The notes under the pieces: generated by a model
Seen by the model: only the letters and a program-made list of their open reading frames with translations
Database searches by the model: none
What the model was told of the DNA's origin: nothing
Program-made: the position numbers and the translations under genes
Source of the DNA: Amycolatopsis aidingensis
Lineage (GTDB): Bacteria; Actinomycetota; Actinomycetes; Mycobacteriales; Pseudonocardiaceae
Length of the DNA: 64,000 nucleotides
Assembly (NCBI RefSeq): GCF_018885265.1
Contig: NZ_CP076538.1
Coordinates: 558,001-622,000, forward strand
Reading direction: 5' to 3'
Shown here: positions 54,152 through 62,141 of the stretch, one piece after another
Layout: every line of letters begins with the position of its first letter
Numbering within the stretch: the first letter of the stretch is position 1

Positions 54152-55341
54152 CGCAGACGGTCTGGGCGCAGTTGGTGGGGCAGGAGCCCGCGATCGAGGT
54201 GCTGTCCGCGGCAGCCGAGTCGGCTGCCGCGCTGGTGTCGGGTTCGCCAACCGACTCGGGGGCGATGACCCATGCCTGGCTGCTCACCGGCCCACCCGGC
54301 TCCGGCCGTTCGGTGGCCGCGCGTACCTTCGCCGCGGCGCTGCAGTGCACCAGCGGCACCGGCTGCGGGGACTGCACCGGCTGCCGGACGGCGCTGTCCG
54401 GCACCCATGCCGATGTGCGGCTGGTGGTTCCGGAGGGACTGTCCATCTCGGTGGCGGAGATGCGCGCGCTGGTGCAGGCCGCCGCGCGGAAACCGACCAC
54501 GGGGCAATGGCAGGTCGTGATCATCGAGGATGCCGACCGGCTTACCGAAGGGGCGGCGAACGCGCTGCTGAAGGCGGTCGAGGAACCGCCGGATCGCACG
54601 GTTTTCCTGCTCTGCGCGCCCTCGGACCATCCGGAGGACATCATCGTGACGATCCGCTCACGGTGTCGGCTGGTGAGCCTGCGCACGCCGCCACGGGCGG
54701 CCATCGCGCAGGTGCTCATCGAGCGGGACGGCATCGAACCGGAGCTGGCCGAGTGGGCGGCCTCGGTATGCGGCGGGCATATCGGCAGGGCACGCAGGCT
54801 GGCCACGGATCCGAGTGCCCGCGAGCGCAGGGCGGCCGTGCTACGGATCCCGCTCGGGCTGCGCAGGGCGGGCGATGTCTTCGCCTGTGCCGACGACCTG
54901 ATCAAGACCGCCGAGGCGGACGCCACCGAGGAGAGCAAGGCCAAGGACGAGGCCGAACAGGAGGCCGTGCGCACCGCGATGGGCGCGGGCGGCAGCGGTA
55001 AGGGTGTCGCCGCGGCGAAACGGGCCGCCGACGCCGCGGTCCGGCAACTGGAGAAGCGGCAGAAGTCGCGGGCCACCAGGACCCAACGGGACACCCTTGA
55101 TCTGGCCCTTGTCGACCTCGCCGGTTTCTACCGCGACGTACTGGTCACCGCCAGCCGTTCCGGGGCCACCCTGATGCATCCCGATCGCGCCGAGGACAGC
55201 GCGCGGGCCGCGGCCGAATGGTCCCCGACCTCCACGCTCCGCCGCTTGGAGGCGGTACTGGCCTGCCGTGAGGCGATCGTGTGGAACGTGAAGCCGCGGA
55301 TCGCGGTGGAGGCCATGGTGACCACGCTGCGCCAGGGCTGA
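54148..55341 (+). CDS. holB: DNA polymerase III delta-prime subunit
   Basis: 397 residues. AAA+ clamp-loader fold: TGPPGSGRSVAARTFAAAL (Walker A with Arg for Lys), zinc module CTSGTGCGDCTGC, IIEDADRLTEGAANALLKAV, EEPPDRTVFLLCAP and sensor 1 TIRSRCRLVSL. The C-terminal collar domain follows (QRDTLDLALVDLAGFYRDVL). GTG start overlapping the preceding stop (GTGA). It loads the sliding clamp with the DnaX complex. Confidence 0.95.
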   Translation: MTQTVWAQLVGQEPAIEVLSAAAESAAALVSGSPTDSGAMTHAWLLTGPPGSGRSVAARTFAAALQCTSGTGCGDCTGCRTALSGTHADVRLVVPEGLSISVAEMRALVQAAARKPTTGQWQVVIIEDADRLTEGAANALLKAVEEPPDRTVFLLCAPSDHPEDIIVTIRSRCRLVSLRTPPRAAIAQVLIERDGIEPELAEWAASVCGGHIGRARRLATDPSARERRAAVLRIPLGLRRAGDVFACADDLIKTAEADATEESKAKDEAEQEAVRTAMGAGGSGKGVAAAKRAADAAVRQLEKRQKSRATRTQRDTLDLALVDLAGFYRDVLVTASRSGATLMHPDRAEDSARAAAEWSPTSTLRRLEAVLACREAIVWNVKPRIAVEAMVTTLRQG

Positions 55342-55508
55342 CCATCCGGCCGGATTCCCGCACCCGGCTTGGCAAGCTGGTGGTCGGCTCGTGCGCCGAG
55401 GCGTAACTTTGCCGCAGTGGCGCGGCGCTTCTCGTCCCGCCCTGCCCTGGCGACCAGCCGTGGCAGTACCTCGTTCGTCGCCTCGTTCGTGTCCGCTACG
55501 GAGGATGC

Positions 55509-55715
55509 ATGTCCGGGAACGTCAAATCGTTGCTGGCCGGTGCCTTGCTGCTGGCCATCGGTCTGGTGCTCGCGCTCACCGGCACCGGCGTCGGGACCCC
55601 GATCGCCGATCTGGACAAGATCGGCATCGTGCTCGCGCTGCTCGGCGGGATCGAACTGGTAGTGACCATCGTCGCCATGCTCAGGTCGAGCCGGCGCACG
55701 GCCGACCGCGGTTAG
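55509..55715 (+). CDS. Small two-TM membrane protein
   Basis: 68 residues with two hydrophobic helices (LLAGALLLAIGLVLALTGTG; IGIVLALLGGIELVVTIVAM) and a basic C-terminus. The ATG follows GGAGG by 4 bases. Small proteins of this kind (DUF6458-like) are widespread in actinomycetes and uncharacterised. Confidence 0.75.
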   Translation: MSGNVKSLLAGALLLAIGLVLALTGTGVGTPIADLDKIGIVLALLGGIELVVTIVAMLRSSRRTADRG

Positions 55716-55727
55716 CTCCCCGGTCAA

Positions 55728-55764
55728 GCTGAAGGGGCGGGGATCGGGTCCCCGCCCCTTCAGC
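55728..55764. terminator. Bidirectional terminator
   Basis: A perfect 16-bp stem (GCTGAAGGGGCGGGGA and complement) with loop TCGGG between convergent genes. Confidence 0.85.
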
Positions 55765-55776
55765 CGGTCACCCGAT

Positions 55777-57432
55777 TTACGAGCGTGGGTATGGCGAGGG
55801 CTTGGCCGGGTCTGTTGCCGCGCTCAGGCGCCTGCGCCCTGGCAGGGCGGCCACCAGCACCACGCCGGCCAGCAGCAGGCCGGTTCCGGTCCAGAAGATC
55901 GGCACCGTGGAGTACGCCGCGCTGGTCTGTGCCAGCTTCTCCGGCACGCCGGGTGCGTCACCGCCGCCGGGCGGTGGGCCCGGCTGCTTGATGGTTCCGC
56001 ATTCCACCCCGCCCTCGGGGGCGTAGGCCCTGGCGATCTGCTCGCCGAGGGACAGCTGGGCCAGTGAGGAGGGCAGCTTCTCCGCCGCGTCCTCCGGCAA
56101 CGCGTCCTTCAGCAGCTTGGTGGGCAGCACCTGCAGGTCCAGCAGCCGGGCCGAGGCGCCGAGCTGGTAGCCCTTGAACGGGTCGGTCATGTCCATGGAC
56201 TGCTCGTTCAGCTGCGCGATGGACAGCCGCAACACCCCGAGGTCGAGCACGAACCCCTTGGCCGCCTCGGTGATCGGCTTCGTGACGTTCTCGGCCAGTT
56301 CGGCGAGGCCGCCGATGACCGGAACGTCCCTGATCTGCTCGAATCCGGCGATTTCCTTGATCCCGGGCAGCGGGATCCCGATCGGGATGTCCTGGGTGGG
56401 GTTGGCCGCGTCCAGGGTGAACAGCACCTCGCCGTTCCGTTCCACGGTCAGCACCGGGGCCTTGTACTCGACCGTGGAGGTCTCCTTGTTCCCGGTGGAG
56501 GTGACGGTGAGGGTCGGCTGGCTGGCCACCTTGATGGTCAGGCCGAGCGGGGTGCCCTTCAGGATGTTGATGTCCGCGGCCTGCATGGTCGAGATGGACT
56601 GCACGGCCTTGCGGTCGGAGTCCGGGATGTCCACCAGCCGGACCGTGGACCGGGAGGACAGCGTGTTCGGCAGGCTGATCAGCGAGCCGGTGCCGTCGCC
56701 CTTCGGCTTGTCCCCGCCGGAGAGCAGGCCGCCAAGGCTGGCCAGCGGGCCGGGCAGCTTGCCGAGCGTGTCCTTCAGGCCATCGCCGGCCTCGGTCAGT
56801 TCGCCCGCCTGCGGCATCGAGGGGATGACGTTGAGCACGGACAGGCTGGCCAGCGAGGTGGAGGCGTCGGCGATGGTGCCGACACACGGGCCAAGTTCAG
56901 GGCTCCAGCGGGCATGTGCCTTGCCGTTCAGCAGGCCCACGTTCAGCAGTGGGTTCGGCGGGGCGTTCAGCCCGCCGGTGATGGGTTCCGGGTTGTCCGG
57001 CAGTGCCGTCTGCACCAGCGAACCCGGCAGTTGCGGCGCGTTCCCGGCCACCGAGGCGCCGAACGGGGATGCCTGCGCGATCGAGCGCTCATAAGCCAGG
57101 TACGCCTCGGAGTTGGCCTGCGCGCTGGACAGCCCGAGCCCACCCTCGAAGGCGGCCTGCTTCGGCAGCTCCTCCGACATCTCGTCGATGATCGCGCTGG
57201 TCGGCACGGCATCCGGCAACAGCCGCAGCACGCCGAGTCCGGTGCCCGCGTCGCCGACGGCCTTGCCGGTCGGCTGCACGTTCGGCGGCGAGGAGATGGG
57301 TGGCTGGCCCGGGTCCTTCGGCTGCGGGATCGGCGTCGTGGGGATCTCCTGCGCCATCGCGGGCACGGCGGGCAGGGCGAGCACGGCAGCCGTCACGGGG
57401 AGTGCCAGCAGGCGGGGCAGGCGTCCGCGCAT
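55777..57432 (-). CDS. Large exported protein with C-terminal membrane anchor
   Basis: 551 residues. A Sec signal (LLALPVTAAVLALPAVPAMA) is followed by a proline-rich start, a long extracellular region rich in Ala, Gly, Ser and Leu (GGLGLSSAQANSEAYLAYER; TMQAADINILKGTPLGLTIK), and a C-terminal helix (PIFWTGTGLLLAGVVLVAAL) before a basic tail. There is no LPxTG. This is the layout of surface proteins held by a tail anchor. No catalytic motif was seen; family unknown to me. Confidence 0.8.
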   Translation of the reverse strand: MRGRLPRLLALPVTAAVLALPAVPAMAQEIPTTPIPQPKDPGQPPISSPPNVQPTGKAVGDAGTGLGVLRLLPDAVPTSAIIDEMSEELPKQAAFEGGLGLSSAQANSEAYLAYERSIAQASPFGASVAGNAPQLPGSLVQTALPDNPEPITGGLNAPPNPLLNVGLLNGKAHARWSPELGPCVGTIADASTSLASLSVLNVIPSMPQAGELTEAGDGLKDTLGKLPGPLASLGGLLSGGDKPKGDGTGSLISLPNTLSSRSTVRLVDIPDSDRKAVQSISTMQAADINILKGTPLGLTIKVASQPTLTVTSTGNKETSTVEYKAPVLTVERNGEVLFTLDAANPTQDIPIGIPLPGIKEIAGFEQIRDVPVIGGLAELAENVTKPITEAAKGFVLDLGVLRLSIAQLNEQSMDMTDPFKGYQLGASARLLDLQVLPTKLLKDALPEDAAEKLPSSLAQLSLGEQIARAYAPEGGVECGTIKQPGPPPGGGDAPGVPEKLAQTSAAYSTVPIFWTGTGLLLAGVVLVAALPGRRRLSAATDPAKPSPYPRS

Positions 57433-57568
57433 ATGCAGAGTCCTCCTGATAGGCCGGGTCAGTCGACTGAGACTGACGTCATAGCAGGCTAACGACGGTG
57501 GGGGCCGAAAGTGACGCGGAGTGTTGCCGCTACACTGTCCAATCGAGGGATGGGCGCGCTCGTCCTCT

Positions 57569-57642
57569 GCCGCGTTAGCTCAGTCGGCCAGAGCGGTTCA
57601 CTCGTAATGAACAGGTCAGGGGTTCGATTCCCCTACGCGGCT
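57569..57642 (+). tRNA. tRNA-Thr (CGT anticodon)
   Basis: The cloverleaf folds: acceptor GCCGCGT/ACGCGGC, D arm GCTCAGTCGGCCAGAGC, anticodon stem GTTCA/TGAAC with loop CTCGTAA (anticodon CGT), T arm AGGGG-TTCGATT-CCCCT, discriminator T. No CCA encoded. Its 3' half is the likely attachment site of the integrative element that follows. Confidence 0.95.
57630..57642 (+). other. Probable attL core at the tRNA 3' end
   Basis: An integrase gene begins 82 bp after the tRNA and points away from it, the usual arrangement when an element enters at the 3' end of a tRNA and re-creates it. The core is placed at the 3' T-arm/acceptor by analogy; the second copy (attR) is outside the window, so its exact limits are unknown. 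Confidence 0.5.
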
Positions 57643-57651
57643 CGCAGGTGA

Positions 57652-57680
57652 GAAGGGGTCCGGTTCCGCCGGACCCCTTC
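57652..57680 (+). terminator. Terminator of tRNA-Thr
   Basis: GAAGGGGTCCG/CGGACCCCTTC, 11-bp stem with 7-base loop, 10 bases after the tRNA. If the attachment core lies at the tRNA end, this hairpin belongs to the element. Confidence 0.75.
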
Positions 57681-57688
57681 TTCATGGC

Positions 57689-57717
57689 CCGACACGTGGC
57701 CCGAACGGGCTTATGAT
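57689..57717 (+). promoter_or_regulatory. Integrase promoter (CCGACA-17-TATGAT)
   Basis: A -35-like CCGACA (57689-57694) and a strong -10 TATGAT (57712-57717) are separated by 17 bp. The expected start point falls on or next to the A of the integrase ATG at 57724, suggesting a leaderless message; no ribosome site precedes the ATG. Confidence 0.55.
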
Positions 57718-57723
57718 GTGCCC

Positions 57724-59304
57724 ATGGCCAAGACAGCGCGACCCCGCAAGCGCCGTAGGGGCAAGATCGAGACCTTGCCAAGCGGTTCGCTCCGGGTACG
57801 GGTCTACGCCGGTAAGGACCCGGTCACCGGCAAAGACCACTGGCTCAGCGAGGTGGTCAAGAAGGGCCCGGACGCTGCCAACGAAGCCGAAAAGGCACGC
57901 ACGCGATTGCTCAACCAGGTGGATGAGAGGCGTGCGCCTCGCACCCGTGCCACTGTCGGTCAACTCTTGGATCGCCATTTCGAGCTGCTCAAGGTCGAGG
58001 ACAACACGCTGACCGGGTACGACTCGCTCGCCCGTATCCACATCCGGCCGTTGCTTGGTGACCAGCCGCTCGGCCGGATCGATGGTGAGATTCTCGATTC
58101 CTTCTACAAGGAACTGCGGACCTGCCGGGCGCACTGCCGGGGCCGCAAGTACGTGCAACACCGCACGGACCGGCCGCACGAGTGCGATGATCGGTGCGGT
58201 CCGCACAAGTGCGAGCCGCTCGGCGACGGGTCCATTCGCAAAATCAAGGCGATCCTGACCGGCGCCGGTAAGCGCGCGCGGCGCTGGGGATGGATGGGAA
58301 CGAACCTGTTCGAGCTGGCCGAGCCCGTGCCGGTCGCGCGACCCAACCCGCAGCCACCTACGGCGGACCAGGCGGCAGTTATCGCCAACGAGGCGTGGCA
58401 GGAACTCGACTGGGGAATGCTCGTCTGGCTCGCCATGATGACCGGTGCCCGGCGCGGTGAGCTGTGCGCTCTGAAATGGGACCGGGTGGACTTCTCGGCG
58501 GGTGTGCTGACCATCCGGTCAAGCATCGGTCAACGGGGGAGCCGCACGTGGGAGAAGGACACCAAGACCCATCAGCAACGCCGGATCGCTCTGGACGAGC
58601 AGACGGTGACGTTGCTGCGTGCGTACCGGCGGCACTGCGCGGAGCGGGTCGGAATCGGCCCTGAGATGCCCGTTGAGGCTCGTATCTTCTCCCCAGTTCC
58701 CGATGGTTCCACCTGGCTGAAGCCGGACACGGTGAGCCAGCGGTACGCCCGGATGTGTGCGCGCCTCGGCTGGGACATGAACATTCACCAGCTCCGGCAC
58801 TACTCGGCGACCGAACTCATCGCGGCAGGGGTGGACGTTCGGACGGTCGCCGGACGGCTCGGCCACGGTGGCGGGGGAGCCACCACACTGCGCGTCTACA
58901 GCGCGTGGGTATCCGAGGCCGATCAACGTGCGGCCGGTTCGCTAACCGGCAGGATGCCGGAGCTACCGACCGTGCTGGACGACTCGGGCAAGCTGACTGA
59001 ACCCGTCTCGACGGCAGGCGATGAAGATGAGAGTCCCTACCGGCGGATTGCCGCTGACCTGCGGGGAGCCATCGTGAGCGGCATCCTGCGGTCGGGCGAT
59101 CAGCTACCGACCGTCGCCGATCTCGCGGCCCGGTACGCGGTCTCGTTCGGCACCGCGCAGCGCGCGATCGCCCAGCTCAGGGCGGCCGGACTCGTGACGG
59201 TCAGCCGGGGACGGCGGGCGGTCGTCGCCGATCCGGTGGCCAAGGCTGCCGGTGAGCCCGGCGAGATCGTCAATCTCGACGCGAAGCGTCGCGAGATCAA
59301 GTAG
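57724..59304 (+). CDS. int: Tyrosine integrase with C-terminal GntR winged helix
   Basis: 526 residues. An SAM-like N-terminal arm (KRRRGKIETLPSGSLRVRVY; RATVGQLLDRHFELL) and a Cys/His-rich insert (CRAHCRGRKY, HECDDRCGPHKC, probably zinc-binding) precede the catalytic core: Arg in MTGARRGELCALKW, His-x-x-Arg in HQLRHYSATELIA, His in LGHGGGG, and the nucleophile Tyr in LRVYSAW. After residue about 430 comes a complete GntR HTH (SPYRRIAADLRGAIVSGILR; LPTVADLAARYAVSFGTAQR). The fusion is unusual: in pSAM2-like elements the GntR regulator is separate. ATG at 57724 has no ribosome site. The 3' end overlaps the convergent NUDIX gene by 8 bp. Confidence 0.93.
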   Translation: MAKTARPRKRRRGKIETLPSGSLRVRVYAGKDPVTGKDHWLSEVVKKGPDAANEAEKARTRLLNQVDERRAPRTRATVGQLLDRHFELLKVEDNTLTGYDSLARIHIRPLLGDQPLGRIDGEILDSFYKELRTCRAHCRGRKYVQHRTDRPHECDDRCGPHKCEPLGDGSIRKIKAILTGAGKRARRWGWMGTNLFELAEPVPVARPNPQPPTADQAAVIANEAWQELDWGMLVWLAMMTGARRGELCALKWDRVDFSAGVLTIRSSIGQRGSRTWEKDTKTHQQRRIALDEQTVTLLRAYRRHCAERVGIGPEMPVEARIFSPVPDGSTWLKPDTVSQRYARMCARLGWDMNIHQLRHYSATELIAAGVDVRTVAGRLGHGGGGATTLRVYSAWVSEADQRAAGSLTGRMPELPTVLDDSGKLTEPVSTAGDEDESPYRRIAADLRGAIVSGILRSGDQLPTVADLAARYAVSFGTAQRAIAQLRAAGLVTVSRGRRAVVADPVAKAAGEPGEIVNLDAKRREIK

Positions 59305-59989
59305 GGACGCCTTCCTTGAGCGCGCGCATGACCGGGCCGTAGATCTGATCTTCCGGAATCATCCTGGTTACGTCTGCCTTGCCGATCCAGACGACATCCA
59401 CGTTTTCCACGACGTCAACGTTCTTGGCTTCTCCCGTCACGTAGTCGCACAGTATGTAGTCGCACACGACCTTGGTGACCGGGTGGAGCCGTGTCCCGAG
59501 GTTGCGCGTCACCACGCAGTGCACGCCCGTTTCGTCCAGCGTCTCGCGGACCGCGACCATCTGCGCGGAGGCACCCGGCTTGACGAGACCGGCCGGAAAC
59601 TGCCAAGTAATGCCGTTGCCCTCGTGCCCTCTGCGGCAGACAACCAGCACCTCTGAACTCTTGGTGACGATGGCCACGGCAACGCGCAGTGGGTGCGCCA
59701 TCGTGGGCATCTTGCGCGGCGGCGAAAGAAGTTCCTGAACGCTCAGCCCGAAGATTCTTTGCAGCAACCGCGCGGTCGCGGGGCGGACAGGGCCGAGCGG
59801 TGAACCATCCGGCCGGGTGCCAGCGATCAACCTCTGTAGGTGCCGCACGCTGAGCGTTCCGGGTTCGTCGTGTTCCCGAGCGAACTTCTCGGCGTCCTCG
59901 GCGAACTCTTCCAACGTCTGCTGACGTTCCCGAATCAACTGTTCGAGCAAGGTGCGGGCGGGCGTGTCCGCCGAACCGCTCGCGGTCAT
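59297..59989 (-). CDS. Element-borne NUDIX protein with N-terminal HTH-like region
   Basis: 230 residues. The N-terminal 85 residues look like an XRE-type helical domain (LSVRHLQRLIAGTRPDGSPL; ATARLLQRIFGLSVQELLSP). The NUDIX fold follows, with box GLVKPGASAQMVAVRETLDE. Against the consensus G-x5-E-x7-RE-U-x-EE, the first Glu is Ala and the pair is DE, so hydrolase activity is doubtful. NUDIX proteins are a standard cargo of pSAM2-type elements. ATG at 59989 with GGAGG 6 bases upstream. Confidence 0.88.
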   Translation of the reverse strand: MTASGSADTPARTLLEQLIRERQQTLEEFAEDAEKFAREHDEPGTLSVRHLQRLIAGTRPDGSPLGPVRPATARLLQRIFGLSVQELLSPPRKMPTMAHPLRVAVAIVTKSSEVLVVCRRGHEGNGITWQFPAGLVKPGASAQMVAVRETLDETGVHCVVTRNLGTRLHPVTKVVCDYILCDYVTGEAKNVDVVENVDVVWIGKADVTRMIPEDQIYGPVMRALKEGVPT

Positions 59990-60164
59990 GGTCAACCTCC
60001 CCGCCGGGGTTGCCTCGTGTCGTCCCTATGTCGTCCCCAAGGCGTGCACACGTCGTGTTCGCCGTATCGCTCTCGGGAAAGACTGATTTCAGTCTGCCAT
60101 AGAGATTTATTACATCCGTAGTGGTGCTAGCGAGGGGGTGCGGGTGGTCGACCAGGAGGTGTAC

Positions 60165-60605
60165 GTGGACCGCGCGCTCTGTGTGACGTGGCAACGGTGT
60201 ATCGCTGATGGCCGAGACCATGCCGTGACCGACGAGGCGCTGACCGAGTGCCTGCTGGAGAGGCACGGCGAGTGCGAGTCGGTGTGTGGGCATGTGGTGG
60301 TGCTGGGTTCGGCGTTGCTGCCCCCGGCGCCGCCGTGTCGGCAGTGCCATGCGTACCTGCGGGCACGCGCGAGCATGCGCCCGTTCGACCTTCGGATGCG
60401 TCCGCACCGGCACCGTAAGCCTGGCTTGTTGCGGCGCTTGGTCCGCCGCAACAAGGCGGCCGTCCCGGCGCCGCGCCAACCGGAAGGCGCAGGCGTATCC
60501 TCCCCCGGTCGGGACGGCCGCGCACCGAATCCGGCAGGCGCGAGCACGGGCGCGGCACGGCTCGCGCCTGCCGGATCGGCCGGTGCGCGGGAGGGTGCGC
60601 GGTGA
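60165..60605 (+). CDS. Element protein with Cys/His cluster
   Basis: 146 residues. Pairs of cysteines and histidines (LCVTWQRC; ERHGECESVCGHVVVLGS; PPCRQCHAYL) suggest a metal-binding fold. The C-terminus is basic and low-complexity. I chose the GTG at 60165 with GGAGG 5 bases upstream. Small proteins with the CGHVVVLGSALLPPAPPCRQC-like block are common in actinomycete integrative elements (core shown here without its last residue run is GHVVVLGSALLPPAPPC). Function unknown. Confidence 0.75.
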   Translation: MDRALCVTWQRCIADGRDHAVTDEALTECLLERHGECESVCGHVVVLGSALLPPAPPCRQCHAYLRARASMRPFDLRMRPHRHRKPGLLRRLVRRNKAAVPAPRQPEGAGVSSPGRDGRAPNPAGASTGAARLAPAGSAGAREGAR

Positions 60606-60844
60606 CGGTGCGGTTGCTGTTCGCCCGGCCGCTGCCGGGAACCGTGGGGGAGACCCAGCGGGTGACGCACCTGTTCGCGGTGCCGCCGGAGAGTGACTCG
60701 ACTCCGCAGGAGTTGACCGCCTTGTGCGGGACGGCGTTCGGGCATGGCGAGCTGGAGTTGCTGGACGGCGTGCGGGGGATGCCGTGCGAGTCCTGCATGG
60801 TCCGCTCACCCGGTCCCGGCCTCGGGGTGGCGATCCGCTCGTGA
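60602..60844 (+). CDS. Small element protein
   Basis: 80 residues, GTG start overlapping the previous stop (GTGA). It holds an immunoglobulin-like or ferredoxin-like pattern too short to assign, with three cysteines (LCGTAF; MPCESCMV). Downstream stop again overlaps the next gene, so the three genes form one coupled unit. Confidence 0.7.
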   Translation: MTVRLLFARPLPGTVGETQRVTHLFAVPPESDSTPQELTALCGTAFGHGELELLDGVRGMPCESCMVRSPGPGLGVAIRS

Positions 60845-61230
60845 CTGCGAGGTCCCGGTTGCGGCTGGTGTCGGACAGGAGCGAGGACTACTGCGAAGGG
60901 CTGGACCCGTTGCTGCTACAGCCGGTGCCGTTGTTCATCTGCACCGTGCTGGTGCATCTGCGGTGGTGTCGGGTCGCGGTGGTGCGCGACACGGTGAAGG
61001 TGCGTGCTGCCGCGTTGTCCGCGCAGGTGAGCAAGCTGCGCGTGGTCGGGTATGTGGAGACCCGCCGCGACAGTTCGCAGCATGTGATTCGCCTCACCCC
61101 GTTGGGGTGGGAGCGGCTCAACCGGCATCTGACCGCGCAGGGTGCGATGGTCGCGCGGGCGTACGAGCTGATCACCACTGCGATGGAGATCGAGCCTGCC
61201 GAGGTGCCGCCGGATCGGGACGGTGCCTGA
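60841..61230 (+). CDS. Winged-helix (MarR-like) regulator of the element
   Basis: 129 residues, GTG start inside the previous stop. The HTH is VRDTVKVRAAALSAQVSKLR and the wing is VVGYVETRRDSSQHVIRLTP, the pattern of small PadR/MarR-like winged helices. It may control transfer genes; the inverted repeat at 61237-61289, just after its stop, is a candidate target. Confidence 0.78.
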   Translation: MTARSRLRLVSDRSEDYCEGLDPLLLQPVPLFICTVLVHLRWCRVAVVRDTVKVRAAALSAQVSKLRVVGYVETRRDSSQHVIRLTPLGWERLNRHLTAQGAMVARAYELITTAMEIEPAEVPPDRDGA

Positions 61231-61236
61231 ACCTTG

Positions 61237-61289
61237 TTCCGTGACTCGTTTCGTGACACCCTCGATTGGTCACGAAATGAGTCACGGAA
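61237..61289. repeat. Large inverted repeat with GTGAC half-sites
   Basis: Arms 61237-61257 and 61269-61289 are complementary over 21 bp with one mismatch; each arm begins TTCCGTGAC and ends TTTCGTGAC (or complement), with an 11-base centre. It lies directly upstream of the gene at 61300 and may be its operator or a replication/transfer element. Confidence 0.75.
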
Positions 61290-61299
61290 TGGATCGGGC

Positions 61300-61956
61300 A
61301 TGTCGTCACTGTGTGCGGGGTGTGGCCAGCCGCTACCGGAGCGGGCGGTCTCGGGGCGTGGTCGGCGCCCGCGCTACCACGGTCCGGCATGTCGGCAGCG
61401 CGCCCGGCGCGCCCGGATCAGCAGTGAACGCGGTGACGCGCTGACGGCGGTCGCCGAGGTGGAGGCTGCGACCGCTGCGTTGCGTGCCGCGTTGCTGGCC
61501 GGTGCCGATCCGGCCGCCGAGGTGGAGCGGCTGCGCACCGCGACCGATAACGTGACGCGAACCGTGACGTCACCGATGGTGGCTCCGGTAGCGACCCGGC
61601 GCGACGCGGTGCCACCGGCCGATGTCACGGAATCTGTCACGGAATCCAGTGTGGACACCAAGCCGTCGAAGCGGGCGCGGCATGCGCCGGTCCGGCGGGG
61701 CGCGGTGGATCTGGACTCGGTTCGGCTGGCACGTTCGACCGATCCGGTGCGGCCCGGCTGGCGGGTGCTCACCGGTCCTGTCGAGGACGTGACCCTGCTC
61801 GGCTGGCTGGAACCCGTCCGCACGGCAACCGGTCGCCGGAGTGGTGGGTGGCAGGCCACCACCGCCCCGCACCTGCTGACGGTGCCCGGCGGGCCGTGGA
61901 AGACCCGGCAGGACGCCTTGGTGCGGTTGGTTGACCATCGCTTGCGCACGGTGTGA
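61300..61956 (+). CDS. Element protein with N-terminal zinc-ribbon-like motif
   Basis: 218 residues starting MSSLCAGCGQPLPERAVSGR. The CxxC plus YHGPACRQRARRAR pattern is a small zinc-binding nucleic-acid motif seen in many pSAM2-like element proteins. A helical middle (AEVEAATAALRAALLAGADP) is followed by a C-terminal domain (LLGWLEPVRTATGRRSGGWQ; TRQDALVRLVDHRL). The ATG at 61300 avoids the inverted repeat. Function unknown. Confidence 0.7.
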   Translation: MSSLCAGCGQPLPERAVSGRGRRPRYHGPACRQRARRARISSERGDALTAVAEVEAATAALRAALLAGADPAAEVERLRTATDNVTRTVTSPMVAPVATRRDAVPPADVTESVTESSVDTKPSKRARHAPVRRGAVDLDSVRLARSTDPVRPGWRVLTGPVEDVTLLGWLEPVRTATGRRSGGWQATTAPHLLTVPGGPWKTRQDALVRLVDHRLRTV

Positions 61957-62141
61957 CGGGTCGCCACCACGTCCCGGAAGCGGCTCGGCTCGGCGGATTC
62001 GTGACGGGCGTGACGGGTTCGGGCGTACCCGTCTCACCCGTCACGGGCACTGTTTGCGCAGCTCAGGATAGATATGTACCCGTCACGCCGGGTGTGACGG
62101 CGTGACGGGTAGGCGGGACGGGTTGGTGACGGGTTACGGGT
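61954..62141. repeat. Cluster of TGACGGGT 8-mers; probable transfer (clt) locus
   Basis: TGACGGGT or its complement ACCCGTCA occurs exactly at 61954, 62011, 62036, 62078, 62103 and 62127, with near matches at 62002, 62027, 62095, 62116 and 62134. The cluster fills the 177-bp gap between convergent genes, immediately 3' of the TraB/FtsK gene. TraB proteins recognise 8-bp repeats (TRS) in clt loci at this position. Confidence 0.65.

Noticed and set aside
51860..54250. Minus-strand frame of 796 codons opposite the MFS-TMK gene
   Set aside because: Shadow frame; Gln/His/Arg-rich and without motifs, while the plus strand encodes clear MFS helices.
54148..55341. holB inactivation because Walker A has Arg instead of Lys
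   Set aside because: The delta-prime subunit is not required to hydrolyse ATP, so loss of the lysine is not evidence of a pseudogene.
62001..62060. Simple terminator for the two convergent element genes
   Set aside because: The inverted copies of TGACGGGT can pair, but the many same-direction copies beyond a single hairpin fit a repeat-type binding locus better.
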